In this document: piece by piece, positions 12,297 through 23,700 of the stretch
How positions within the stretch are numbered: the stretch's first letter is position 1
How the letters are laid out: each line of letters starts with the position of its first letter
Assembly: GCA_002812745.2 (NCBI GenBank)
Contig: NCSJ02000269.1
Span: forward strand, 1-59,445
Direction of reading: 5' to 3'
DNA: 59,445 nt
Source: Scytalidium lignicola
Lineage: Eukaryota; Ascomycota; Leotiomycetes
Position numbers and translations under genes: made by a program
Notes under the pieces: generated by a model
What the model saw: only the letters and a program-made list of their open reading frames with translations
Database searches by the model: none
Told to the model about the DNA's origin: nothing

Positions 12297-12955
12297 TTAG
12301 TATTCATCTGCAGAACTTCTAGCCTGCAAACTGGTTAGTATATAATTGCTATATCGTTGATGTACGGCTTACCCTGATGGCACCCGGTCCGCCTAATTCC
12401 TTCTCAAGTCCTCCTTCATACTCCTTCGGTGCGGATGGTCTGTCTGGATATGTCATTGCAACCGCTCCACAAAGTGTTAAAACTGCAGCTATGAAACAAG
12501 CAACTTGAAATGCGCCCTTTCCAGGAGTTGTGTGAGTATACTCTTCGGGTGAAAACATTCCCAAGATATCATTGTCCTCGTGAACAGGTTCACCATAGTT
12601 TCGACGTTCTTGCTTATCCCACCAGTCCGCATATGGGTCTCGGAATTGGCGCTTGATAGCAGGGGGGTTGATGTAGCCGCCGTTCTATACATGGGATCAG
12701 TAAATTTACTACAACGCGCGGAGAACCTTTGCGACGAACCATGCCTGGGTCTTCAGCTTCGGACTAACTTGACATGTTAGTACTGCTATTAAAAACATCA
12801 TAATAATGAGAGCTACTTACCAAGTGAGGATAGTCATATTGAGCTGTTGATGGAGGGCTGAATGACTGGTATCGTTGTTGCACGATGGGAGTTCGTGGAG
12901 CAGCTAATACAGCAGCCACCGGTCGGCGAGCTGCCACAATTCGACGAGAAAGCAT
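12297..12955 (-). CDS. NADH:ubiquinone oxidoreductase subunit NDUFB8 (ASHI)
   Basis: Three exons, 12955-12821, 12684-12373 and 12323-12297, give 157 aa. Introns are 136 and 49 nt; the second has a perfect TACTAAC branch and TTTGCAG acceptor. Residues 1-30 are Arg/Ala-rich without acids, a mitochondrial targeting sequence. The mature part has the family signature: PYADWWDKQERRNYGEPVHE (about 58-77), DNDILGMFSPEEYTHTTPGK (about 78-97), one membrane helix (about 102-122) and a C-terminal EGGLEKELGGPGA block (about 134-146). This is an accessory membrane-arm subunit of respiratory complex I in the inner mitochondrial membrane. A possible 60-nt intron at 12956-13015 ends exactly at the ATG and may lie in the 5' leader. 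The gene is divergent from SWR1. Confidence 0.92.
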
Positions 12956-13357
12956 CTGAAAAATCGTCAATCCCCTAAGTCACTATAGACATATTCTGCT
13001 ACCTCGAGAACGTACCTTGGCAGCTAGCTACCAGAAGGAATTGGTTGTTCAGACGAAACCACCTTCCGTTGCATGAAGTCAAGGTGACGATCCGGAACCA
13101 GCTTTAGCGCCTCGCTTAAGTTCATAGATGGTTCTGGGATTCCGACGACGCGAAGCTGATCAATGAACAAATTTGTGTTGACGCCCCCAAAATCGCACAT
13201 TTTCACTCATAACTCCCGCAAAATATCGCTGGACATGCGCAAACCGCGTATTAGGGATCTTTGTGAGATTGCGCATCTTTGGAACTTGGATCCAGGTTCT
13301 CAGATGCGATATTCGTCCTGATCGCGGTAGTCCGTGGCGCATTTCTCCTACGAAGTC
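12956..13357. promoter_or_regulatory. bidirectional promoter region between NDUFB8 and SWR1
   Basis: Only about 400 bp separate the two divergent start codons. A candidate leader intron for NDUFB8 occupies 12956-13015 (GTACGT donor, TTTTTCAG acceptor on the minus strand). A 60-codon minus-strand frame at 13024-13206 (starting MKMCDFGG) lies inside this interval. It resembles no family I know and may be chance or an upstream frame in the NDUFB8 leader. Confidence 0.5.
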
Positions 13358-16300
13358 ATGACACAGATCGCGTCCGATACACAAGAGAATCAACAAGGCA
13401 GCGGTAGGAACACCTGGATGCGCCAAAAGGAAGTTGAATAAAATTTGCTAACAAATTTCTTAGATATTTCGCAGAAAAATGACGACATTCCGCAAACAAA
13501 CGGGCATGGAGGCGAAGACGACCACCGCGAGAGACCTCCCAGTAAAAGGCGTCGAGTGAGCGAGGGTACGTCAGTTTTAAAAAGAAAACCGGAGTCACCG
13601 CCATGGAAGAGAGTTATAGCAGAGGGGCCATCTTCATTCACGCAGAACGGGATCAGAAGATCTGGAAGGGTTAACCAGATACCCCTCGAACTACAACCAC
13701 AATCAAACAAGCGACTGACACGGGGCGCCGAACAAAGGATATATGGAACAGCAAGTGGAGAAAAATCATCACCTTCACACCCTCGAGATGTTTCCGCATC
13801 ATCAACGAATAGAGGAAGGCGCTCAACAGCTTTTCGAACCAACGGCCAGCACAGTTCGAAATCCCCCGCCACATCTACTCCAAAACGCCAGTACCGAAGA
13901 TCTCTGCCAAAGGAGCAATCTCCAACTCCTGGGCGTCGCCCAAGAAGAGTGTCTTCTAGCAGGGCTGAACTCCGTACCTTGTCACATTCACAGTCCCTGG
14001 GCAACTTTCACAACCATGTCTCTGATGAGTCGCAACCGATAAATGCTGAAGGTGTCATGGATCAGAGTCCCAGGGCAAAGTTGTCAAGAATAAAGTTACG
14101 GGTCAAACCGGCAACATTACCTCTAACTCATCCTGGCCTAATCAACTCTCGACCAAGAAGGTACTCTTCTCTAAAAGAGTTTTTAGAATCTGCAACGGCT
14201 ATTCCAATCGAAGCTGGAGGTCTGTTAGGGCCAGAAGATGGATCCATATATGCGGAGAATGCTGCAAAGGACGGACGCACTCTCCTTCGGTTAGAAGTTG
14301 CAGCGGAGCCAGGGGGGCTTTTAAGCCCAGGGGTTAGCTCTATTTATCAGCCTGAAGCGCAAGAGCAACCTCCCCGACAGTTTGCCCACCAAGACCACCT
14401 TAACAGAGCTGCCATAGAATTCCGCAGATTAATGCTGATCGAGCATAACAAGCATCGGGCTATAGCTAAAAGATTGGCGGAGGCATGTAAGGAGGCATGG
14501 TATCGACGGCAACCCAAAACTGCAGAACAAATTGAAGCTGAGGAAACGAAGGCTACTGAGAATCGGTATAGAATAGTTATGAAAACACTGCAAGCAACAT
14601 GGGAGAACGTAAAGGCTGAAGTCAATCGTATCCGCTTATTGGAATGGGAAGCGCAGGAGCAAGCTCGAGTTCGGAGAGCGTTAAACGAAGCCGTTGACTT
14701 ATCAACGCAGAAACTGCAGGCTAGAAGGGTACAGGCAGAGGATTCAGAAATGCTTTCAGATGAAGAAACTGATGAAGGTTCTAACGAAGACTCTGACGCA
14801 GAGAGCACCTCAGACTCGGATTCTGATGAGGAAGAAGGGGAGAGCAACATGTCTTCAACCGAATCTGACATTGAAGAGGATGCCTCAATGGCTGATGCAA
14901 TAGCTGATGAAATGGCTGATGAGAATCTTACCCAGGAACAGCTACGAGAGAAATATGCATCTCTCCCTGGCTTACCTACACCTGAAGCTGACGATGAAGA
15001 AATGGCTGATGTCGATGAAGACGGTGGCGAAGAGGAAGGCAATACTGGAGCGTTTGATGATAGTGATGAGTCCATTGATATGGATGATGATATGGGTTCG
15101 AGTGACGAGGACCAGGACCAGGATAGCGAGGATGAAGAAGAAGATGAAGAAGAAGATAACGAAACTGTTGATCTGGGAAGGTCCAGTCTCCTTGGATTCT
15201 ATGCTCCTTCAGATTTGGGAAAGATACCGGTTGATCCTACTAGCCCTGTTACTTTCACACCCGCACCTGAGGAGGATGTGATTGATGAGCAGGATGAAGT
15301 TTCTCTCATACCCGACGAAGAGCCGACATTGGAATCCTCCGACGATCAAGTTACTGATGAAAAACCTCCCGAGGAGCACAAACCTCCTATCCTAGACCTG
15401 AAAGACCAAAATAATGCGGCAAGTCCAGACCGTAGTAGCCAACTCACGCCCAGGTCCAATGAAACAAGACCCTCTGATGTCGAATCCGCATCTTCTGTTG
15501 AACCCCAGCAGAAAAGTCGTCATAGTAGTCATAGTACCACACCGCAACCTTCGATGAATCTAAAGACACCGGTCCCCTTTCTCCTAAGAGGCACTCTGAG
15601 AGAATACCAACATTACGGGTTAGATTGGCTTGCAGGACTATATGCGAATAATACAAACGGTATCCTAGCAGATGAGATGGGACTTGGTAAAACAATTCAG
15701 ACAATATCTCTTTTAGCTCATCTTGCATGCGTCCATGAGGTGTGGGGACCTCATCTGGTTATTGTCCCTACAAGTGTCATGCTCAACTGGGAGATGGAAT
15801 TCAAAAAGTGGTGTCCGGGATTCAAAATTTTGACGTACTACGGCACTCAGGAAGAACGCAAGAAAAAACGCCATGGCTGGAGAACTGATGATCTTTGGAA
15901 TGTGTGTATCACATCTTACCAACTTGTGCTTCAAGATCAACAAGTATTCAAGCGCCGAAGATGGCATTATATGATCCTCGATGAGGCTCACAATATTAAG
16001 AATTTCCAATCCCAGAGATGGCAAACAATGCTCAATTTTAATACCCGTGCCCGCCTTCTTCTCACTGGAACTCCACTTCAAAACAATTTAACTGAGCTGT
16101 GGTCATTACTTTACTTTCTAATGCCGTCAGATGGGACAGAACAGGGAGTTGGTGGCTTTGCGAATTTAAAAGAGTTCCAAGATTGGTTCAAAAAACCCTC
16201 AGAACAAATATTAGAACATGGCAGAGACCAAATGGATGACGAAGCCAAGGCAATTATCAGTAAGCTTCACAAAGTCCTTCGGCCTTACCTTTTGAGACGG

Positions 16301-18202
16301 TTAAAGGCGGATGTTGAGAAGCAGATGCCTGCCAAATACGAACATATTGAATTCTGCCGCCTATCAAAACGACAACGTGAGTTGTATGATGGCTTTCTGA
16401 GCCGATCAGACACTCGAGATACGTTAGCCTCCGGAAATTATCTTTCAATCATCAACTGTTTGATGCAATTAAGAAAGGTGTGTAATCATCCTGATCTTTT
16501 TGTCGATCGGCCTATTATGACTTCGTTTCCCATGTCGAAGTCAGTAGTGGCCGATTACGAGATCAAGGATCTGCTTGTCCGACGGCATCTGCTGCAGGAG
16601 GATCCGATGAAAATTGCGAGTCTCGAGTTCTTGAATTTAGTTCCGACGAAGCATGAGTCCTTCTCTGGTGCTGTTACCAGTAGAAGCGCTATGTTAAGCG
16701 CTCAACGTGTCCTCATGGATATGAGAGAAGCGCAGAGAGTAAGAGCGCAGAATGCTCTTACCAATCTTGACCCTTCGACTGTCAAATCAAATCTAGTATA
16801 TCTCGAGAGTGCATCTAGATGGAGTCGATTCGAGGAACTCCAACACTGCGTATATCTCAATGCCTTACGCAGACAGCAGAAGCCTATTTATGGCTCTAAT
16901 CTTGTGGAACTCTTAACCATCGGAGTTGACAGCCGACCCTTGAAGCCTCGACCCCGAAGAAGGGATCAGTTGGTGACTTGGTTCGAAGATAGTTCTCCCC
17001 TCCTCACCTCAATGATCCCGACGATTGAGTCGAGAGCCGAAGAATTAAACCCGATTATCCAAAGATTTGCCTGTGTAACTCCTGCAGTTATCTCACGGGA
17101 CATGACCGCGATGACTCTTACACCAAGAGTGATCAACAGGTTCCAGTCATCAGCCACCAATCAGGTACGCGATCCATTCCATGAAGCCCGCATGAGGCTG
17201 TCAATTCAGTTTCCGGATAAGAGGCTGTTACAGTATGACTGTGGCAAGCTACAAACCTTGGATAAGCTTCTTCGAAAGTTACAGGCTGGTGGACACCGTG
17301 CTCTCATCTTCACCCAGATGACGAAGGTGTTAGATCTTCTCGAGCAGTTTCTGAACATCCATGGCCACAAATACCTACGTCTGGACGGTGCGACCAAGGT
17401 CGAGCAAAGACAGATTCTTACAGACCGATTCAATAACGACACTCGTATTCTAGCTTTCATTCTCTCATCTCGATCCGGTGGATTGGGTATCAATTTGACT
17501 GGTGCTGATACCGTTATTTTCTACGATCTAGACTGGAATCCTGCTATGGATAAGCAATGTCAGGATCGATGTCATCGTATCGGTCAAACACGAGATGTCC
17601 ACATTTACCGTCTTGTTTCAGAGCATACTATCGAAGCCAACATCCTCCGTAAAGCAAACCAGAAACGCATGCTTGATGATGTTGTCATCCAGGAGGGAGA
17701 GTTCACCACCGATTACTTCAACAAGATGTCCGTTCGTGATGTTCTCGGCGAAGAATCCTCCTTGTTGGATGGTGATGCCGCAGCTAATGCAGCAATGGAC
17801 CGAGTGCTGGGAGGAACTGACAATAACAGGGATATGCAGCGTGTACTAGCGCAAGCTGAAGATCGAGAAGATGTTGCGGCTGCAAGGGTGGCGGAGCGTG
17901 AGACCCAAACTGATGCTGCTGACTTCGATGAAAATGCCATTACTACATCAGTGACACCAGTAGGAATTGAAACACCTGGAGATATCTCTACTCCTGCTGG
18001 CGGCGAAACTCCTGCACCGATTAATGAAGTCTTGGAGGTTGAAGTAGATGAAGACGAACTAAATGCATGGGGGAAACCGATTAAGTCCATGGATGATTAT
18101 ATGTTGGGCTTCATGACCGAGCAGCTTAAAGATATACCTCTGGAGTTACCAAAGGATAAGACAAAGAAGAAACGAGGGAAGGACAAGCATCGAATGCGAT
18201 GA
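13358..18202 (+). CDS. SWR1: SWR1 helicase, catalytic subunit of the H2A.Z-depositing SWR1 complex
   Basis: Two exons, 13358-13403 and 13464-18202, give 1594 aa. The 60-nt intron has a GTAGGA donor, GCTAAC branch and TTCTTAG acceptor; the short first exon starts MTQIASDTQ. Domain order: basic disordered N-terminus; HSA domain (about 325-400), which binds actin-related proteins; a long Asp/Glu/Ser tract (about 440-590), the Swc2/histone-interaction type region; the SNF2 ATPase lobe with DEMGLGKT (Walker A, about 751) and DEAHN (about 854); a long insertion between lobes (about 1000-1270) typical of INO80/SWR1 enzymes; then helicase lobe 2 with YLRLDGAT, SRSGGLGINLTGADTVIFYD and QCQDRCHRIGQT (about 1280-1410). 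It exchanges H2A-H2B for H2A.Z-H2B in nucleosomes in the nucleus. All catalytic motifs appear intact. The split-insert, HSA and acidic arrangement favours SWR1 over INO80. Confidence 0.95.
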
Positions 18203-19185
18203 TGGGCTATCTGTAGATAGTCTTGTATACTATCTTTGTTCTAAGGCGATTGTTTTATTAGATACTTACTTACTTACTTGGTTGATGGAATATATGTATA
18301 CGAGTGTGATGGCTAGGAAAAAGGCGTTGGAGGTGGGAGGTACTCATTGCATACCATGGTGTTTGATAGCATTATGACGGTGCTTCTACCAAAATTAGAT
18401 TCATTTCATCAAGCTACGATGACAAATCTCAGGACCTTTGATTACGGGTCGTGACTAAATGTTTTGTGAAGCCAATTCCTGACCTGTCTTATCCATCTTT
18501 TATTATTCATTCACTATTCATTTACTCGGTCTTTTCTAACCCTCAGCCGCTCCCAGCTGGCAATGCGTAGCCCAACCAAATTCGCCTCCTGCAAATTATG
18601 TGCTGACAAGTCAGTGAGGCTGAAGCTAAGAGGTGACCGAAAAGCATCAACACCCCGTAGGTTGTCTCTTTCCAATATAGTTCTCAATCATTCCTAACAC
18701 ATCGTAAAAAGATTTCTCTTGACGTCAAAAAGGCGCAATTGGGTGAAGCCCGTTGAGACGCCGTTATTGGATCCGAGGCTTCCGAGCCCCCCCCATCCAG
18801 AGCCCTTCTCTTCGAGGAGTGACCTAAGATTGACGTATTTTTGCCTCTTTAATAACGCTTTCTCGCTTGTATCTCGTTGTTTTATACTTTTCGGGGGATA
18901 TTCATATAGTCTGACCATTGATTGATTCCACCGTTTCTTGTCCTATTTTCCGGGTCTATCCGCTCTCGTTACCAAACAGAGATAAAAGAGTCGCTGGTTG
19001 AAGGGGAAATAAAAGAGGCCAGGAACCTTTCAGACGTCATTTTTGCGATAAGGCGACTAGGAAGAACCTTTTATTTTATTTTTTTGTTGGGATAAAGCCA
19101 CTTTTGGTCCTTGGTAGTTTGTCAAAGTAACCAAGAGCAGTTTGCTTCATAGCTGGCTCTATTCCCAGCCCTGGCTGGAGGCAAG
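18203..19185. other. intergenic, SWR1 3' side and wax-synthase promoter
   Basis: About 980 bp between two plus-strand genes. No supported gene. A reading frame at 18694-18925 on either strand has no recognisable domain. Confidence 0.6.
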
Positions 19186-20467
19186 ATGAATTCAACCGTT
19201 TATATGTCCTCGATCCCTATTACCATAGATCAGTTACATCCGGTCTTGACTCAATTTGGTTCTGGATTCATTACGGCCCTCACATGCCTCCTTATCCCAG
19301 TCCTGATCCTCTATTCTGCAATATACAATCAGCTCAAGGGGAACCATAAGACATACACCTACCTAACACTTACCTCCTTCGCGGCATTCTTGGCCCTGCC
19401 TTGGGTCGCTCCTATACGATGTGGGACGGCAAGATGTTTAGAGAACTTTGCGAGTATGTATATCAGAAAAGAAGTTTCTATCACGTCCAACATGTTATAG
19501 ATTTTTATTTCTCTTTCTTTTTCTTTTACGAATAATTTCACTAATTACATGGAAATTTGTCTTCTTGGCCAAAAGTTGCGATCGGAATAATGAAATTACT
19601 GGACCTCTATGCTCGACGGAACTCCCTGCCAAAATATACGGCGGGACCGCCTCCTCCTGACCATATCCTCGCCTTGATAATCCTCACAGAACTCCGTTAT
19701 GAATCTTTCACACCAAACCATATCAGGGTCCCAAGACACCTCGAGAACTTCAGCGAACCATTGCAACTAGGCATCCATATTGCCATCTTCGCGGTCCTGC
19801 AGGCTCTGCCACAGAGTTATCCTACTGTACTTGCTTTTGAAGTCCAGTTGGCGATCTATATCCTCTGGACGACCCTGCAGCTTATACTAAGATACAAGTC
19901 CAGTCCTGCCTTGTTCGGACCCTTGTATAGGGCAGATAGTTTAACTGGGTTTTGGTAAGTTAATTGCTTTTATTCAACTATATAAATTGACTATGAAAAA
20001 GGTCCGAAACTTGGCATAATGCTTTTGCTTCCCCATGTACAAGTCTAGCCTACGCACCTCTAAGGAAAACACTACCCAAATACGGGGTGCCCGTCCAAGT
20101 CGCACGCTCCCTAGGCGTCCTAGGCGCATTCGTGCTCATGGCGTGAGTGACCTCAATTTCTCCTCTCACTGACCATTCTCCAAATGAACAACCACCTCCT
20201 AACCAATCCCCCCACCGTCTAAATAGTCTCTTCCACGGCTTCTGTCTCATTCCAATCATATCACCCAAGGGTCTATTCCGAATTGTGGCATTCTTCATCA
20301 TAAACGGGATAGCTACGGTTTGTGAGGCAATCATCTGGGGGAGGAAGAGACATTGGATGAAAACGGTGCTGGCTTGGATTTTTGAGACTAGCATTGCGAC
20401 TTGGACTGCTGCTGGAGTGAATATTCCTAAGGGTCTGGGTATGATTGATTGGAATCACCTATGTTGA
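19186..20467 (+). CDS. wax synthase-like membrane-bound O-acyltransferase
   Basis: Four exons, 19186-19453, 19576-19954, 20002-20142 and 20227-20467, give 342 aa; introns are 122, 47 and 84 nt and all joins keep phase. The protein is highly hydrophobic with several membrane segments. The junction of exons 1 and 2 recreates NFAIAIGIMKLLDLYARR, and the exon 2/3 join gives GFWSETWHNAFASP, matching the FW..RWH motif of the wax-synthase-like domain (MBOAT_2 type). Exon 4 supplies LFHGF with a candidate catalytic histidine. Such enzymes transfer acyl groups to alcohols or to secondary metabolites (for example Tri7-like acetyltransferases); the substrate here cannot be told. No biosynthetic core enzyme lies nearby. 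It is convergent with TRS130, with 252 bp between stops. At 342 aa it is slightly short for the family. Confidence 0.75.
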
Positions 20468-20719
20468 TTGGATAAAAATGGTTGGAATAGATGGGAAAAA
20501 CTGTTCACTTGGAGTTTTATGGTTAGGACGCCCTAAGGGGCAGGCGAAAAGAGAGTTTTAAGGGATTTCGCGCTCTGGTTTGTTTTTTGTCACGATTTGT
20601 CTTTCTTCCAGTCTAGAACAACGTCACGCATACCCATCTAAGCATCTAGTGTTAGAGAACAGAATTTAGAATCATAAATATTGTTCTATATATATATATA
20701 TCGATGCTCTCTGTATATT

Positions 20720-23700
20720 TTAAACACCGTCAACAATCCTTCTCTCAGCTTCAAGCAACCATGCACCGCCCTGCGGTCCACTGGCATCCAGAGACACCGT
20801 CGTCTTCCCCGCATCTCTAACAACCCTAATCACCTCTCCAGAATTCTTATTGTCCACCTCACATGTCACAACAGGAAGTTCAGTCTTCCCATCTTTTACC
20901 CCTATAACAGGAGAGGAAGCCTTCATACCATGATTTGGAGTGTACTTGATTTCCACAGTCGGATAGGAGAGATTGCCCTCGCGAAGTGGGACAAGCACTA
21001 ATGGGAAAGAAAGCTTTGGTGGCGGTTTGGAAGAGGGTGGTACTATGTAATGTCCTTTTCGCCGACCGCTGATGAGCCACAAATCCGGTGGAGCAGTGAT
21101 CTCGTAGTAGAATGTCAAGTCCTTTTGAGTAATTTCTTTGGATCCGGACGTAAGGTATTCAGTATCCCAATTCCTTGTAAATTTGAGATCCAAAACTGCT
21201 GCAACAGGGTTGTTTAGTGCTAATGTAGGCGCGAATGAAGACGAATCGAGGGTTTTTTGGATCTGGAGATCTGCTGTGTGGACTACTGTCACAGAAGGCA
21301 CGTCGACAGGAATGACAATTGATCGATAATGGGGAACGCTTTGGTCGTCTAGGTTTATTGGGAGTAACGGGATGGCTGGATTTTGTCGTTGCCATTTCAC
21401 GAGGTGCTCGGCGAGGAGAATTGCTGTGTCTTGATTCGAATCAAAGGAACGGCCTAATCCAAGGAAGAGATTGGACCATTTGATATCTGCCAAAAGGGAT
21501 GTTTGAAGTTCATGAAGAACAGCGATTTGTTCGAGGCCATATGGAGATAGTCGTGCGTGTAGTTGTGGAATGATGGTAGAAATCACGAGGTGGATATAGG
21601 AATACAAAAGTGTGCCTTCGAAAGCCTTCTTAAGAGAATCAACAACGGCGTAGTTGATCTCTTCTTCCAGACAGCTATAGAGCAGAACAAGTGAGAGTGA
21701 TGCTTTTTGGCCTTTTCGAAGACTAGACGGAGCCGATGAAGATTTCGTGATCTTGTATAACATCGATGCGGGTTGTTTAGGGAAAATGGGCATGGGTTTC
21801 ATAAGTGGAACACCGCAATGAGCCTCAAAAACCGCCGAGCTTTCCAAATTGGATCGGAGGAGACGTAGAGGGCTGCTTGAAGCAGATGAGATGGTGAATC
21901 TAGAAAAGAGAGCTTTATGTTTGAAGACGTCTTGGACATTCACACCCAGAGGTAGAATAGTCGACAAGGACGCATTAATAGCAGAGAAGAACTCTCCCTT
22001 CTCTGCAGAGTAAGATACTTCTATCTTCAGTGTAATATCGTTGACTTCATGTTCGAGACTGAATGGTATGCGGAGCGTGGCTGTCGAATCTAAGGCAAAG
22101 GGGCCAAAGTTTATCACTCCAGCATCGGCTTTCTTGGAGATTTGGAAATCACCACCGATGACCTCTGTCTCGCCCGTATGAAGTCTGAGACCGGCAGTAC
22201 CCGCTCTGAGATGAAGCTCCCCCTTGGTAATATCATTCCATCCTGAAGAAAGCTCCATCTCTAGTGACCGGGTCTTATTTAAGTACATTGTTCTTGATGG
22301 GAAGAGTCTTATACCAAAAGCCTCAGCTCTGTGGTATAGGAGGAGCTTGGGACATTTGAAAAAGGAATCCTCTTTGCTAGGTGGCAAGTTGATATCATGC
22401 ACATATTGCATAACAATGTTACCGGATTGAAGGATAACATGGCTGGCTACGTAGGTCCCTGGAATTATCATCTATGGGAAATTAGTCTTGTGCAAAACTA
22501 GCGCAGGTGGCGGAAGAGTACTCACATTGCTGTGAACCTGTAAGCTCACTTGTCCCTTCTTGCAGATTACACCATCCTCGCTTTCAAGCCAGATCTCTCG
22601 AGTATCTCCGCCTACAGGGACAACGCGAACTCTCGCTCGTTCAATGCTGAAATCTTGCGGTAGTAGATATTGAAGTTGGACTTGCAAAGCAAAACTGTCC
22701 ATCTCCGAATGATATTTTGGTGTTCCATCTATCTCCATATGAGCAAAAAATGCTTGCACGGATACATTTGTCTTGTGAGATAATGTTTTCGTTATGTCCA
22801 TCAACTCCTCCAGATAGGGTTCTTCCAATTCTGTGTCATCTGGAAGAGTAGAGAGGTGGCCCTTGCCAATCTTAGAGGCCGATTTATGTGATAACCTCTC
22901 TCTCTCGACTGCCGCAGTCTTTTCTAGGAGTTTCAAAACTATGCGAACATAATCTTCCTTTCGCTGAAGCTCCTTCAGACATTTCGCATACATAATGAGC
23001 AGTGAAAGCTCTATTTGGGTCCATCCACCTTCACCATAGAATGGAGTCATACGATAGAAGTAAGAAGCTGCTGCTCCGTAATCCTTAAGATAGAATTTTA
23101 GTACAGCAAGATCAGCCATACTCGATTGTACAGATTGGATTCGATTAGCAACTGTGTAGTGTCGAAGTGCTTTATCGGTCAAAGTTTCGTGTAATCGATA
23201 GAAGTCATCTTCGTTATCCAGAGCTGTCCGCAGCAGTTTGCTATTAATCCCATGCAGAAAGTAATGAGTGTTTAATGCATCAGCCTCCGTATTATCAGTC
23301 GAACTGACAGGCTCATCAAGATTGACGTCCTCCATCTCAGCGGATATTCCATGCTTCAATGATGCAACAGATTCCCAGCCTACTGACCAGGCCCGCTCGC
23401 CACCTAATCGTTCGAGTACACTGCGCGATAGCAGGTATAACTCAGCTCTATAGCCAGCAAGTTCTTCTAGACCTGCCTTCAAGAAGTGGATTGAATCCGG
23501 CTTTCCGCTAGGAAATATCCCAGGACTTGGTGGGGGGTCTTTAAGAGGCTCTCTAACAGGAAGCCCTAGTGAACTATTTCGGGCAGGATGCATCATTGTC
23601 TTGGGTTCAGGAATGGAAGCTTTCTGCTCTTGGCCATCAATCTCACTGCTAGGTGGTGCCAATGTTGAAGGGGGGATAGGCAATGCCTTTGTTGCAGTTT

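Noticed and set aside
13445..13463. Start of SWR1 at the beginning of the long open frame (13445)
   Set aside because: The frame opens with TTG inside a clear intron (GCTAAC branch, TTCTTAG acceptor). The ATG at 13358 joins in phase through that intron.
14347..15075. Ser-rich 242-codon frame antisense to SWR1
   Set aside because: It is the reverse complement of the Asp/Glu/Ser tract of SWR1, and no independent signals support it.
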